From contig NZ_JAUSZM010000003.1 in NCBI RefSeq assembly GCF_030817655.1, positions 8,928,001-8,992,000 of the forward strand: a DNA stretch of 64,000 nt, given 5' to 3'. The number at the start of each line of letters is the position of its first letter. Position 1 is the stretch's first letter. The notes under the pieces are model-generated. The model did not search any database. It was given only the letters and a program-made list of their open reading frames with translations, and was not told where the DNA came from. This DNA comes from Streptomyces sp. V4I2. Lineage in GTDB: Bacteria > Actinomycetota > Actinomycetes > Streptomycetales > Streptomycetaceae. The position numbers and the translations under genes were made by a program. This document shows, piece by piece, positions 18,555 to 27,214 of this stretch.

Positions 18555-18672
18555 GCAACATGGAGGAGAAGTTCCCACGCGCCCTGTGGGTGCGCTGATC
18601 ATCTACCTGGCGGTGGGGCACCTGTTCGCGGCCTTCATCTACCTGCTGTTCGCGCTGGGGGCCAAACAGTGA
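18551..18672 (+). pseudogene. Small single-pass membrane protein with a -1 frameshift
   Basis: ATG at 18551 gives MSNMEEKFPRALWVR and then a stop. In another frame the sequence continues as LIIYLAVGHLFAAFIYLLFALGAKQ, a clean membrane helix. Adding one C after 18594 (GCGCTGATC to GCGCCTGATC) restores one 40-residue protein of the kind found at the end of Streptomyces hopanoid operons (DUF6126, from memory). It is either a real mutation or a sequencing error. Confidence 0.7.
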
Positions 18673-18676
18673 GCGG

Positions 18677-19474
18677 TCAGTCGAGCAGGCGCTCCCGCAG
18701 CCGCTCCCGGATCGCCGGAGTGACGGAGAGCCCCTGCTCCAGGTACGTCTCCACGCTGCCCCACGTCTCGTCGATGGTGTCGAAGGCCGTCGCCAGATAC
18801 TCGGCGCGCGCGTCGAACAGGGGGCTGAGCAGTTCCATGACCTCGGGGGAGTAGGCCGAGGCGGCGCTGCTGCTGCGGCGCACCTTGTAGCGGCGGTGCC
18901 TGGCGTTCGACTTCAGGTAGTCGGCGAGGATCGCCTCCCGCTCCACGCCCAGGGTCAGCAGCGTCACGGCTATCGACAGGCCGGCGCGGTCCTTGCCCGC
19001 GGCGCAGTGCATCAGCGCCGGGACGCTGTCCTCGGCGAGCGAGTGCAGCACCCGGGAGTGCTCGGCGGTGCGCTCCTTGATGATCATGCGGTACGACGCG
19101 ATCATCCGCTTCGCGCCCTTGTCGTCGCAGAGTAGCTCGCGCAGCTGGTCGAGGTCGCCGTCGCGGACCATCTTCCAGAACTCGGCGCCGTCCGCCGGGT
19201 CGCTCAGCGGCAGGTTCACATTGCGCACGCCCGGCAGCTCGACGTCGGGACCCTCGAACTTCTGGTCCGCGGCGTTGCGGAAGTCGAAGATCGTGTGCAG
19301 GCCCAGAGAGGCGAGGAACGCCGCGTCCTCCTCGGTCGCGTGCGCGAGGTGGCCGCTGCGGAACAGCACGCCCTGCCGCACCCGCCGGCCGTCCACTGTC
19401 GGCAGTCCGCCCACGTCCCGGAAGTTGCGCACGGCGGCCAGCTCGGGCTCGGTCGACGGGACCTGCTGCGTCAC
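18677..19474 (-). CDS. Tyrosine-specific protein phosphatase (dual-specificity type)
   Basis: 265 codons from a GTG with a GGGGGGAG site. The catalytic loop HC-x5-R is H156-C157-AAGKD-R163, followed by AG, as in the bacterial Y_phosphatase3 family (Mycobacterium PtpB-like). The N-terminal VRNFRDVGGLPT and FRSGHLAHAT segments are family hallmarks. It acts on phosphotyrosine or possibly phosphoinositides. It is convergent with the hopanoid operon tail (4-nt gap) and has no obvious kinase partner here. Confidence 0.9.
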   Translation of the reverse strand: MTQQVPSTEPELAAVRNFRDVGGLPTVDGRRVRQGVLFRSGHLAHATEEDAAFLASLGLHTIFDFRNAADQKFEGPDVELPGVRNVNLPLSDPADGAEFWKMVRDGDLDQLRELLCDDKGAKRMIASYRMIIKERTAEHSRVLHSLAEDSVPALMHCAAGKDRAGLSIAVTLLTLGVEREAILADYLKSNARHRRYKVRRSSSAASAYSPEVMELLSPLFDARAEYLATAFDTIDETWGSVETYLEQGLSVTPAIRERLRERLLD

Positions 19475-19654
19475 TAGGGCTCCCCCCACTCGGTCCCGCC
19501 GCCGCGGCTCGACGACGGGCACGCCCTCGACGATACGACATGCGTTCCTGGGGCAACGAGTTGTCCACAGGCGTTGCACCGAGGGCTCACCGCCCTTGAT
19601 GATGTTGGTGCTTGAGTGGACCTGTTCGCGCTTGTTCGAATCCGTGAGGGACGC

Positions 19655-21727
19655 ATGCCGGAGATCGCCGAGAACGGCCGCACGTGGCTTCTGTCCGGAC
19701 CGACCAGCAGTTACGCCCTTCACCTCACCGCCGACGACGAGCTCCTGCACCTCCACTGGGGGCCGCGCATCGCCCTCGTCGACGCCGAGGCCCTCGCCGT
19801 ACGCCCGCTGCCCGACTACTGGCCCTTCGAGTCCCCGCTCGACGGCCGCGAGGAGTACCCCGTCGAGGGCGGCGCCCGCTTCGTCCGGCCCGCCCTGTCG
19901 GTGCGCACGTCGGAGGGGCGCGGCACCGAGTGGAGCTTCGAGGCGCACGAGACCGAGGACGACGAGCTGCGGCTGCGGTTCCGCGACGGCGGGCTGGCGA
20001 TCACGCTGCACTACCGGATGCGGGGCGACGTCCTCGAACGGTGGGTGACCCTGGACAACGACGGGCCCGCCGCCGTGGAACTCCTGCGCGCCGACTCCGC
20101 CACCTGGACCCTGCCCGACCGTGACGGCTGGCGGCTGTCCCAGCTGCACGGCCGCTGGGCCGCGGAGTCCCGGCTCGTGCGCTCTTCCCTCACCTACGGT
20201 GAGAAGGTCATCGGCAGCCGCCGCGGCCACACCGGGCACCAGCACCTGCCCTGGGTCGCCCTCGACACGGACGCGACCGAGGAGCGCGGCGAGGTCTTCG
20301 GCTGCGCCCTCGGCTGGTCCGGGTCCTGGCGCATCGCCGTGGCCCAACTCCCGGACGCGCGTGTGCAGATCACCGGCGGGGCCGGGTACGACGACTCCGG
20401 GCTGCTGCGGCTGGCGGCGGGGGAGTCCTTCACGACGCCCGTCTTCGCCGGCCTGTGGAGCGACGGCGGCTTCGGCGGGGCGAGCCGCGCCTGGCACGCC
20501 TACCAGCGCGCGTACGTCATCCCGGACGCGGACCAGGACCGGCCGGTGCTGTTCAACTCCTGGGAGGCCACGGAGTTCGACATCTCCGAGGAGCAGCAGG
20601 GGGTGCTCGCGCGGCGGGCCGCGGCGATCGGCGTCGAGCTGTTCGTCGTGGACGACGGCTGGTTCGGGGCCCGCACCAGCGACCGCGCCGGGCTCGGCGA
20701 CTGGAAGCCCAACCCGGACCGCTTCCCCGGCGGCCTCAAGCCGCTCGGTGACTACGTCCACGCCCTCGGTATGAAGTTCGGGATCTGGGTGGAACCGGAG
20801 ATGGTCAACGCGGACAGCGAGCTGTACCGGGCCCATCCGGACTGGGTCCAGCACCAGACGGGGCGAAAGCGGACGGAACTGCGCAATCAACTCGTACTGA
20901 ACCTCGCTCGCGAGGACGTCCAGGAGTACCTCTGGGGGCAGCTCCACGAACTCCTCTCCAGCGCCCCGATCGACTACGTGAAGTGGGACTTCAACCGCTG
21001 CTTCACCGACGCGGGCTGGCCCGGGGAGGCCGACCCGCAGCGCCTGTGGGTCGACCACGTGCACGCCCTGTACCGCCTGTTGGACCGGCTGCGGGCGGCA
21101 CACCCGGGCGTCGCCTTCGAGTCCTGCTCGGGCGGCGGCGGCCGGATCGACCTCGGCGTGATGAGCCGTACGGACCAGGTGTGGACCTCGGACAACACCG
21201 ACCCGCTCGACCGGCTCGCCATCCAGCACGGTTTCAGCCAGATCCACCCCGCCCGGGTCATGGCCGCCTGGGTCACCGACAGCCCCAACACCCAGCTCAA
21301 CGGCCGGGCAAGCTCCCTGCGGTTCCGCTTCGTGAGCGCGATGGCCGGGGTGCTCGGCGTCGGGGGCGACCTCGCCGAGTGGACCGAGGAGGAGCTGGCC
21401 GAGGCCCGCGACTGGGTGGATCGCTACAAGGAGATCCGGCCCCTCGTGCAGCGCGGCGACCTCTACCGGCTGCGGCCCCCGGAGGGCGGACTGAGTGCGG
21501 TGCAGTACGTGCTCGGTGGCGAGGCCGTCGTCCTCGCCTGGCTCCAGGCGCAACATCACGGCGAGCCGGTGCCGGTGCTGCGGCTGCGCGGCCTCGACCC
21601 GACAGCAGCGTACGAATGCCTCGAAACGGGCGAAGTTCATCGAGGTGCCGTACTGCTGCATCACGGACTGCGGACGGGGCTGCGCGGTGACCTCGATGCG
21701 TCGGTTATCCGACTGCGTCGCATCTAG
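19655..21727 (+). CDS. GH36 alpha-galactosidase
   Basis: 690 codons from the ATG at 19655, which has GAGGGA upstream; a longer reading would start at GTG 19616. The N-terminal beta-sandwich is followed by a (beta/alpha)8 barrel. The nucleophile is D445 in VKWDFNR and the acid/base is D513 in TSDNTDP, with the SCSGGGGRIDLG segment between them. There is no signal peptide, so it is cytoplasmic. The family hydrolyses alpha-1,6-galactosides such as melibiose. No sugar transporter is adjacent. Confidence 0.93.
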   Translation: MPEIAENGRTWLLSGPTSSYALHLTADDELLHLHWGPRIALVDAEALAVRPLPDYWPFESPLDGREEYPVEGGARFVRPALSVRTSEGRGTEWSFEAHETEDDELRLRFRDGGLAITLHYRMRGDVLERWVTLDNDGPAAVELLRADSATWTLPDRDGWRLSQLHGRWAAESRLVRSSLTYGEKVIGSRRGHTGHQHLPWVALDTDATEERGEVFGCALGWSGSWRIAVAQLPDARVQITGGAGYDDSGLLRLAAGESFTTPVFAGLWSDGGFGGASRAWHAYQRAYVIPDADQDRPVLFNSWEATEFDISEEQQGVLARRAAAIGVELFVVDDGWFGARTSDRAGLGDWKPNPDRFPGGLKPLGDYVHALGMKFGIWVEPEMVNADSELYRAHPDWVQHQTGRKRTELRNQLVLNLAREDVQEYLWGQLHELLSSAPIDYVKWDFNRCFTDAGWPGEADPQRLWVDHVHALYRLLDRLRAAHPGVAFESCSGGGGRIDLGVMSRTDQVWTSDNTDPLDRLAIQHGFSQIHPARVMAAWVTDSPNTQLNGRASSLRFRFVSAMAGVLGVGGDLAEWTEEELAEARDWVDRYKEIRPLVQRGDLYRLRPPEGGLSAVQYVLGGEAVVLAWLQAQHHGEPVPVLRLRGLDPTAAYECLETGEVHRGAVLLHHGLRTGLRGDLDASVIRLRRI

Positions 21728-21743
21728 GGCTTCTGTCTGAATT

Positions 21744-21781
21744 GGCCCCTTCGTTCCAACTCCGTCTGGAACAAAGGGGCC
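21744..21781 (+). terminator. Hairpin after the alpha-galactosidase gene
   Basis: A 15-bp stem with one mismatch (GGCCCCTTCGTTCCA against TGGAACAAAGGGGCC) has an 8-nt loop, 17 nt after the stop codon. Confidence 0.75.
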
Positions 21782-22039
21782 TGTGCGTGTGCCACGTGAG
21801 GAGCGTCATATTCGTGACCGTGCGTCGCCCGTCATGCTCACGTAATCAATGCGGTTTTCAAGGGTGTTTGGTCAAAGAGAGCCTCCTGAAAGCACGGAGG
21901 GTGACCGGGAATTCCCTCAGGTACCAAACAGAAACACATTCACGGGCAACCACTTACTTGTCCCTTTGCGTCTTGGTCGCTTACGTTCACCACCGATCCG
22001 GACGGACGCCCAATCCTGCCGCCGCCCGGAGCCCGCACA
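21782..22039 (+). other. Gene-free leader region upstream of the riboswitch
   Basis: No ORF with Streptomyces codon bias is visible. The stretch is noticeably AT-richer than its neighbours and must contain the promoter of the riboswitch-controlled peptidase. No sigma-factor consensus could be assigned with confidence. A 10-bp palindrome GGGAATTCCC lies at 21907-21916. Confidence 0.4.
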
Positions 22040-22186
22040 CCAATCACCCGTCCATGGCAGGAGCGGGGGACCCACAGGTAGAACCGCCTGTTCCGGTCTC
22101 CGGAACGGCTAGGGGTTAAGCCGTACTTCGGTACGGCCGGGCATCTCCAGTCCGCACCCGACAGCTCACCTCGCAGGCGCCGGAGA
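22040..22186 (+). promoter_or_regulatory. Cyclic di-AMP riboswitch (ydaO/yuaA type)
   Basis: The core shows the features I know from Streptomyces ydaO leaders. GGAGCGGGGGACCCA near 22060 is followed by two perfect hairpins: TTCCGG-TCT-CCGGAA at 22091-22105 and CCGTAC-TTCG-GTACGG at 22121-22136. Between and after them come AGGGGTTAAGCCG, then GGGCATCTCC and the 3-prime segment CGCACCCGACAGCTCACCTCGCAGGCG. It ends within 10 nt of the start codon and abuts the GGAGAGGA ribosome site, so control of translation or of early termination is possible. Such elements switch off cell-wall remodelling genes when c-di-AMP is high. Confidence 0.88.
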
Positions 22187-22196
22187 GGAATTCGCC

Positions 22197-23183
22197 ATGC
22201 CCGCCAAGGGTAAGCACCGCCGACCGAAGACCCAGCGCTTCACCCGATCCATCGCCGTCGCCGGAACCGGCGGCGCCGCACTTGCTCTTCCGCTTCTCGG
22301 GGCCACCGGCGCCAACGCCGCCACCCCGCAGTCCGTCTCGGAAAAGGCCGTTCAGTCGTCCGTTCCGGCCACCGTGAAGAACGTGGCCGAAAAGGCGACG
22401 GCCGAAAAGACGGCCTCCGTGAAAGCCTCGGGCGCGAAGACCTACTCCGTGCGGGCCGGTGACTATCTCGCGAAGATCGCGGACGAGCAGAATGTCAGCG
22501 GTGGCTGGAAGAAGCTCTACTCCGACAACCGCGAGGCCGTCGGCGCCGACCCGTCGCTGATCCACCCCGGTCTCAAGCTCTCGATCGGCAAGAAGGCCAC
22601 GACGAGCACGCCCAAGTCCTCGTCACCCTCGGGCTCTTCGTCCTCTTCGTCTCCTTCATCGTCTTCATCCAAGTCGTCTTCTTCGTCGGATTCGTCCGTA
22701 TCGTCGAAGTCGTCCTCCTCCGGGTCCTCCTCCTCGAAGACCGAGGCGGCCCCCCAGAGCGCCGACACCGCCAGTGGCTTCACCGCCCCGGTGAGCGGTG
22801 CCGCCGTCGGGACCGCCTACCGCACGGCGGGCAGCATGTGGTCCAGCGGCTACCACACCGGCGTCGACTTCAGCGTCCCCACCGGCACCTCTCTCAAGGC
22901 TGTGGGCGCGGGCACCGTCGTCTCCGCGGGCTGGGGCGGGGCGTACGGCAACCAGGTCGTCGTCAAGCTCGCCGACGGCTACTACGCGCAGTACGCCCAC
23001 CTGTCCTCGCTCTCCGTCTCGAACGGCCAGTCCGTGACGGCCGGCCAGCAGGTCGGTCTCTCGGGCGCGACCGGCAACGTGACCGGTCCGCACCTGCACT
23101 TCGAGATCCGCACCTCGCCGGACTACGGCTCGGACGTGGACCCGGTCGCCTACCTCCGCACGAAGGGCGTCTCCGTCGGCTGA
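22197..23183 (+). CDS. Secreted LysM-M23 peptidoglycan endopeptidase
   Basis: 328 codons. An Ala-rich signal peptide is cut near ANA-A (residue 42). A LysM domain lies at about 82-128 (YSVRAGDYLAKIADEQ), then a Ser-rich linker of about 60 residues, then an M23 domain. Zinc ligands are H220 and D224 in HTGVDF and H301 in HLHF (H299 also conserved). The family cuts peptide cross-links in the cell wall. It is directly under the c-di-AMP riboswitch, which fits known control of wall hydrolases in actinomycetes. Confidence 0.95.
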   Translation: MPAKGKHRRPKTQRFTRSIAVAGTGGAALALPLLGATGANAATPQSVSEKAVQSSVPATVKNVAEKATAEKTASVKASGAKTYSVRAGDYLAKIADEQNVSGGWKKLYSDNREAVGADPSLIHPGLKLSIGKKATTSTPKSSSPSGSSSSSSPSSSSSKSSSSSDSSVSSKSSSSGSSSSKTEAAPQSADTASGFTAPVSGAAVGTAYRTAGSMWSSGYHTGVDFSVPTGTSLKAVGAGTVVSAGWGGAYGNQVVVKLADGYYAQYAHLSSLSVSNGQSVTAGQQVGLSGATGNVTGPHLHFEIRTSPDYGSDVDPVAYLRTKGVSVG

Positions 23184-23210
23184 TTCCCCGACTGCTTGTC
23201 CGACACGCTG

Positions 23211-23248
23211 CCGAAGGCCGGATCCCGATCCCCGGGTCCGGCCTTCGG
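23211..23248 (+). terminator. Hairpin after the M23 peptidase gene
   Basis: A perfect 12-bp stem (CCGAAGGCCGGA with TCCGGCCTTCGG) has a 14-nt loop and begins 28 nt after the stop. Confidence 0.8.
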
Positions 23249-23380
23249 TGTGTCGATCTGTGCTCGTTCATGGTGATCGCTTCATTGCGGTTTTGTGGCA
23301 AGCGTGCCCAGGGCGTCGCCAGGGGCGGGAGAGTGGGGACGCAACAGCCTCGATCGCCCTCCCGGAAGGAGCCGTCTCCC

Positions 23381-24097
23381 GTGACGAGCACGCGTAGAGC
23401 ATTCGGAGCCCTGGCCGCAGGCGCCGCCCTGGCCGCCCTCGCCCCCGCGACCGACGCGAGCGCCACGCCCCGCCACCGCCGGCTGATCGCCCACGACGAC
23501 TTCCGTCACGGGCTCGGCCAGTGGGCGGTGGAACTCGAGAAGGGCGGCACTGTCACCGCCTCCCGCGGGACCCTGGAGGTCGACGTGCCCGCCGGCGCGA
23601 CGGTCTGGTTCAAGAAGCGGCTCGAAGGGCCGTACGTCCTGGAGTACACCGCCACGCCGGTGTCGGCGGGCGGGGTCAACGACCGGGTCTCCGACCTCAA
23701 CAACTTCTGGAACGCCGTCGACGTCCGTTCCCCCGACGACCTCTTCGCCACCCGGCGGAGCGGGGCGCTGGCGGAGTACGACCACCTCAAGACGTACTAC
23801 GTCGGCTACGGCGCCAACACCAACACGACGACCAGGCTGCGCCGTTACGTCGGTGAGGCGGGCGTCCGGCCGCTGGTGTACGACTACACCGAGCCGCTGC
23901 TCGTGGCGAACGAACCGAACCGGGTCCGGATCGTCTCCGACGGCTCGGGAGTCCGGTGGTGGGACAACGGGCGGCTCGTCTTCGACTACAGCGATCCTCA
24001 GCCGTATACGAGCGGGCACTTCGGCTTCCGGACCACTTGGAGCCATTTCCGGATCAGTGGATTCCGGGTGTGGCAGTTGCCGCCTCAACAGCGCTGA
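23381..24097 (+). CDS. Tat-exported DUF6250-like (polysaccharide-lyase-like) protein
   Basis: 238 codons from GTG with a GGAAGGAG site. A twin-arginine signal (STRRAFGALAAGAAL) ends near DASA. The mature part is beta-rich with many aromatic residues (HDDFRHGLGQW, YYVGYGANTNTTTRLRRY, HFGFRTTWSHFRISGFRVW), like a jelly-roll found with rhamnogalacturonan or similar lyases and listed, as far as I recall, as DUF6250. Probably an extracellular carbohydrate-active or carbohydrate-binding protein. The substrate is unknown. Confidence 0.7.
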   Translation: MTSTRRAFGALAAGAALAALAPATDASATPRHRRLIAHDDFRHGLGQWAVELEKGGTVTASRGTLEVDVPAGATVWFKKRLEGPYVLEYTATPVSAGGVNDRVSDLNNFWNAVDVRSPDDLFATRRSGALAEYDHLKTYYVGYGANTNTTTRLRRYVGEAGVRPLVYDYTEPLLVANEPNRVRIVSDGSGVRWWDNGRLVFDYSDPQPYTSGHFGFRTTWSHFRISGFRVWQLPPQQR

Positions 24098-24165
24098 GAA
24101 GAGGGCTATTCCTGGTTTGACCAATCCTTGAAGAGTGGCTTATCTCACCGCACGTCAACCCTTTC

Positions 24166-24179
24166 CTACGGTCGCGTAG
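24166..24179. promoter_or_regulatory. Inverted repeat CTACG-N4-CGTAG upstream of the SGNH hydrolase
   Basis: The two 5-bp arms are exact. The motif resembles TetR-type operators common in Streptomyces. It sits 31 nt before the annotated start. Confidence 0.35.
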
Positions 24180-24209
24180 CTCACATCCGAAGGGGAATCA
24201 TGGGCCGAC

Positions 24210-25028
24210 GTGGCAGACGATTCGAAGAATGACATCAGATCAGTGATCGGGTCGTACGTGGCGGTGGGGGACAGCTTCACCGAGGGCGTCGGCGACCCCG
24301 GTCCCGACGGGTCGCTCGTCGGCTGGGCCGACCGGTTCGCGGTACTGCTCGCGGACCGGCGGCCCGAGGGCGACTTCGACTACACCAACCTCGCCGTGCG
24401 CGGGAAACTTCTCGACCAGGTCGTGGAGGACCAGCTTCCGCAGGCTCTCGAACTCGCCCCCGACCTGGTCTCCTTCTGCGCCGGCGGCAATGACATCCTG
24501 CGGCCCGGCACCGACCCCGACGAGGTCGCCGAGCGTTTCGAGCAGGCGGTGGTGCGGCTCACCGCAGTCGCCGGCACGGTGATGGTGACGACCGGATTCG
24601 ACACCCGTGGCGTGCCCGTGCTCAAGCGTCTGCGCGGCAAGATCGCCACCTACAACGGACACGTGCGGGCCATCGCCGACCGCCACGGCTGTCCGGTGCT
24701 CGACCTGTGGTCCCTGAAGAGCATTCAGGACCGGCGGGCCTGGGACGGCGACCGGCTCCACCTGTCGGCGGACGGGCACACGCGCGTGGCGCTGCGTGCG
24801 GGCCAGGTCCTCGGACTGGAGATCCCGGCCGACCCGGAGCAGCCCTGGCCGCCGCTGCCGCCGCGCGGCACGCTGGAGGTCCGGCGGGACGACGTGCACT
24901 GGGCGCGCGAGTACCTGGTGCCGTGGATCGGCCGCCGGCTGCGCGGGGAGTCGTCGGGCGACCACGTGACCGCCAAGGGCACGCTGTCGCCGGTCGACAT
25001 CAAGACGCGGATCGCTTCGGTGGCTTGA
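24210..25028 (+). CDS. SGNH/GDSL-family hydrolase
   Basis: 272 codons from GTG 24210. Block I is GDSFTEG (catalytic Ser), block III is FCAGGND and block V is DRLHLS (Asp and His). There is no signal peptide, so it is a cytoplasmic lipase- or esterase-like enzyme of unknown substrate. The AGGGGAA site is nearer to an ATG at 24199 in another frame, which would make a 10-residue peptide ending inside this gene. An internal GTG at 24243 is also possible as the true start. Confidence 0.88.
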   Translation: MADDSKNDIRSVIGSYVAVGDSFTEGVGDPGPDGSLVGWADRFAVLLADRRPEGDFDYTNLAVRGKLLDQVVEDQLPQALELAPDLVSFCAGGNDILRPGTDPDEVAERFEQAVVRLTAVAGTVMVTTGFDTRGVPVLKRLRGKIATYNGHVRAIADRHGCPVLDLWSLKSIQDRRAWDGDRLHLSADGHTRVALRAGQVLGLEIPADPEQPWPPLPPRGTLEVRRDDVHWAREYLVPWIGRRLRGESSGDHVTAKGTLSPVDIKTRIASVA

Positions 25029-25158
25029 AGGTCTGCGGAAGATCTGCGGAGGCGCGGGGGTTTGGGTGCCCGGTGCGGGCCGGCCTACGGGCGGCACGCA
25101 CCGGGCACTCGCCTTGTGGCCCGCGGTGGGCTCGTGCGGGGCAGGGGGCTCGGCGCCC

Positions 25159-25770
25159 CTACGTGGTCAACGCCTCCCGCGTCAGCCCCAGTTCCCGGGC
25201 CAGCGCCTCGTCCACCCACTCCTGCGCCCGGGACCGCGACACCGCGCCCGGGTACGACGTGAGCTGTACGGCGAGCCCGTCCAGCAGGGCCGTGAGGCGC
25301 AGGGCCGTGCCGCTCGGGTCCGGGCAGGGGAACTCGCCCGCGGCCACACCCTCGGCGATCACCTCGGCGAGGGCCGCCTTCCACCGGCGGTCGAGGTCGC
25401 GGGTGACCTCCTGGAGCGCGGGCTCGCGCAGCGCGGCCGCCCAGCCCTCGATCCACAGCCGCCAGCCCTTGGCCTGGCCCGTCGGGGCGTACCAGCGCAC
25501 GGCCGCCCGCAGCCGGCGCAGTGCGGTGGTGCGGCGGGCGAGCAGTTTGGACAGATGGGCGAGGTCGTCCTCGGCCGCGTACGTGAAAGCGGCGGCGACC
25601 AGCTTCTCCTTCGTGGAGAAGTGATACAGCACCAGCGCGTTGCTCACACCGAGGACCGAGGCCACGTCGGCGATCCTGACCGCCGCCACGCCCCGCGCCT
25701 CGATCTGCTCGATGGCGGCCCGCAGCAGCTCCTCGCGCCGCTCGGCCACGCTCAACCGCACTCTCGCCAC
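25159..25770 (-). CDS. TetR/AcrR family regulator (BetI-like)
   Basis: 203 codons from GTG. The N-terminal helix-turn-helix spans about residues 8-55 (IADVASVLGVSNALVLYHFSTK). The C-terminal ligand domain is of the BetI-like TetR_C type. It lies 119 nt downstream of the amino-acid dehydrogenase gene on the same strand. It is the likely repressor of that gene, where an inverted repeat overlaps the promoter region. Confidence 0.88.
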   Translation of the reverse strand: MARVRLSVAERREELLRAAIEQIEARGVAAVRIADVASVLGVSNALVLYHFSTKEKLVAAAFTYAAEDDLAHLSKLLARRTTALRRLRAAVRWYAPTGQAKGWRLWIEGWAAALREPALQEVTRDLDRRWKAALAEVIAEGVAAGEFPCPDPSGTALRLTALLDGLAVQLTSYPGAVSRSRAQEWVDEALARELGLTREALTT

Positions 25771-25889
25771 GCCGTCACCCTAATCCGTGGCTCTGTGCGC
25801 TGCCGGAGAGAGGTCGTTTACCGGCCGAACCGCCCGCGACCTGGTAGCGCACCTGAAACGACCGTTCGCGCCGAGGGGCGGGCACCTCG

Positions 25890-27068
25890 CTACCGGTACC
25901 AGCCGAACCGCTCGGCGATCACCGGCAGCCGGTCCGCGACGATGGCGTGCGCGGCCGCCCGCGGGGTCGTGCCGTCCCGCTCCGCACGGGCCAGCATCTG
26001 CTCGACCAGGGCACGCATCGAGCGGCGTGTGTGGGCGAACGCCGAGGCCGCGTCGGCGTCGATGTCACCGAAGAGCGTCCACCACCACCAGGCGTTCGTT
26101 CCTGAGTTGACGACCACGTCCGGCAGAACGGTCACCCCGCGCGCGGACAGCAGTTCCTCCGCCTCAGGGAGGACGGGCATATTGGCCGCCTCGACGATCC
26201 AGCGGGCCGTGACCAGCTCCTGGTTGGTGGTGTCGATCGCGTACGAGACCGCCGCGGGCACCAGCACCTGCGCGCCGGCGCACAGCCAGGCGTCGCCCGG
26301 CAGTTCACGGTCGCCGGGGCGCAGGACGGACCGGTCCACCGTGCCGTAGGCGTCCCGCGCCGCGAGCAGGGCCTCGACGTCGAGGCCCGCCGGATTGGCG
26401 ATGGTTCCCTTGATGTCGGCGACGGCCACGACCGTGAGCCCCGCGCGCGTGAGGAAGCGCGCGCTGGCCCCGCCCATGGTGCCCAGGCCCTGCACCGCGA
26501 CCCGCGTTCCCGCATACGCCACCCCGGCCCGGTCCAGGGCCGTGAGCACCGACTCCGCCACCCCGCAGCCGCCGACCAGTTCGTCGAGGCCGATGCCGTC
26601 CACCTCGACCGCGAAGGCGTCCGCGAGCCGCCGCCGGGCCGCGGCCTCGTCGTCGAGCAGCGGATACACCGCCTGGACGGAGGAGACGAGCCCCGCCTCC
26701 GAGGCCGCCCGGTCCACCAGGTCCTGGGTGAGGCCGAGATCCTCGCCGGTGGTCCACAGGCTCTCGACGTACGGTCGCATGGCTCGCAGATAGCGGACCA
26801 GCAGGTCGTACGCACCCGGCTCCCGGGGATCGCAGTCGATGCCGCCCTTGGCGCCGCCGAGGGGGATGTAGCGGCCCTCGGGGTTGTAGTGCAGGGCCTC
26901 CTTCATCGTCATGCCGCGGGCGAGTCCGGTGACTTCGTCCAGGGTGCAGCCCGCGCGCATGCGCAGCCCGCCGCTGGAGACGCCGCGCACCAGCCGGTCG
27001 ACGACCAGGAAGCCCTGGCGGCCGGTGAGGTGGTCGGTCCAGGTGAGCGACATCAGCGGGGCGGTCAT
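25890..27068 (-). CDS. Glu/Leu/Phe/Val dehydrogenase (valine/leucine dehydrogenase type)
   Basis: 392 codons, longer than the usual 350-365 of leucine and valine dehydrogenases. The catalytic lysine is K74 in PLGGAKGGID, with the second lysine in GMTMKEALHY. The NAD-binding GxGxxG motif is in VQGLGTMGG. It oxidatively deaminates a branched-chain or other hydrophobic amino acid to the keto acid, the first catabolic step and a source of acyl-CoA starters. The TetR gene follows on the same strand. Confidence 0.88.
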   Translation of the reverse strand: MTAPLMSLTWTDHLTGRQGFLVVDRLVRGVSSGGLRMRAGCTLDEVTGLARGMTMKEALHYNPEGRYIPLGGAKGGIDCDPREPGAYDLLVRYLRAMRPYVESLWTTGEDLGLTQDLVDRAASEAGLVSSVQAVYPLLDDEAAARRRLADAFAVEVDGIGLDELVGGCGVAESVLTALDRAGVAYAGTRVAVQGLGTMGGASARFLTRAGLTVVAVADIKGTIANPAGLDVEALLAARDAYGTVDRSVLRPGDRELPGDAWLCAGAQVLVPAAVSYAIDTTNQELVTARWIVEAANMPVLPEAEELLSARGVTVLPDVVVNSGTNAWWWWTLFGDIDADAASAFAHTRRSMRALVEQMLARAERDGTTPRAAAHAIVADRLPVIAERFGWYR

Positions 27069-27080
27069 GCGGTCTCCTCA

Positions 27081-27098
27081 ACTGAACGGTGAGTCAGT
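27081..27098. promoter_or_regulatory. Inverted repeat ACTGA-N8-TCAGT at the dehydrogenase promoter
   Basis: The arms are exact and lie 12-30 nt upstream of the dehydrogenase start, in the divergent gap with the MBL gene. An operator for the adjacent TetR is a reasonable guess. Confidence 0.45.
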
Positions 27099-27214
27099 AT
27101 CCGAAGGATGGCCGTGTCCTGTCAACGCACACAATGGACCGGTGGTGGTAATCCGGCTGTCAGAGGGGGTGCCCATAATGGAAGGCCTCACCGACTCCAC
27201 CTTGGAGGTACACC

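Noticed and set aside
19475..21664. Upstream extension of the phosphatase frame antisense to the alpha-galactosidase
   Set aside because: The GTG at 19474 has a strong ribosome site and matches the family N-terminus; the extension is the shadow of the GH36 gene.
24117..24145. TTGACC-N17-TTATCT as a promoter for the SGNH gene
   Set aside because: The -35 is good but the -10 matches the consensus at too few positions.
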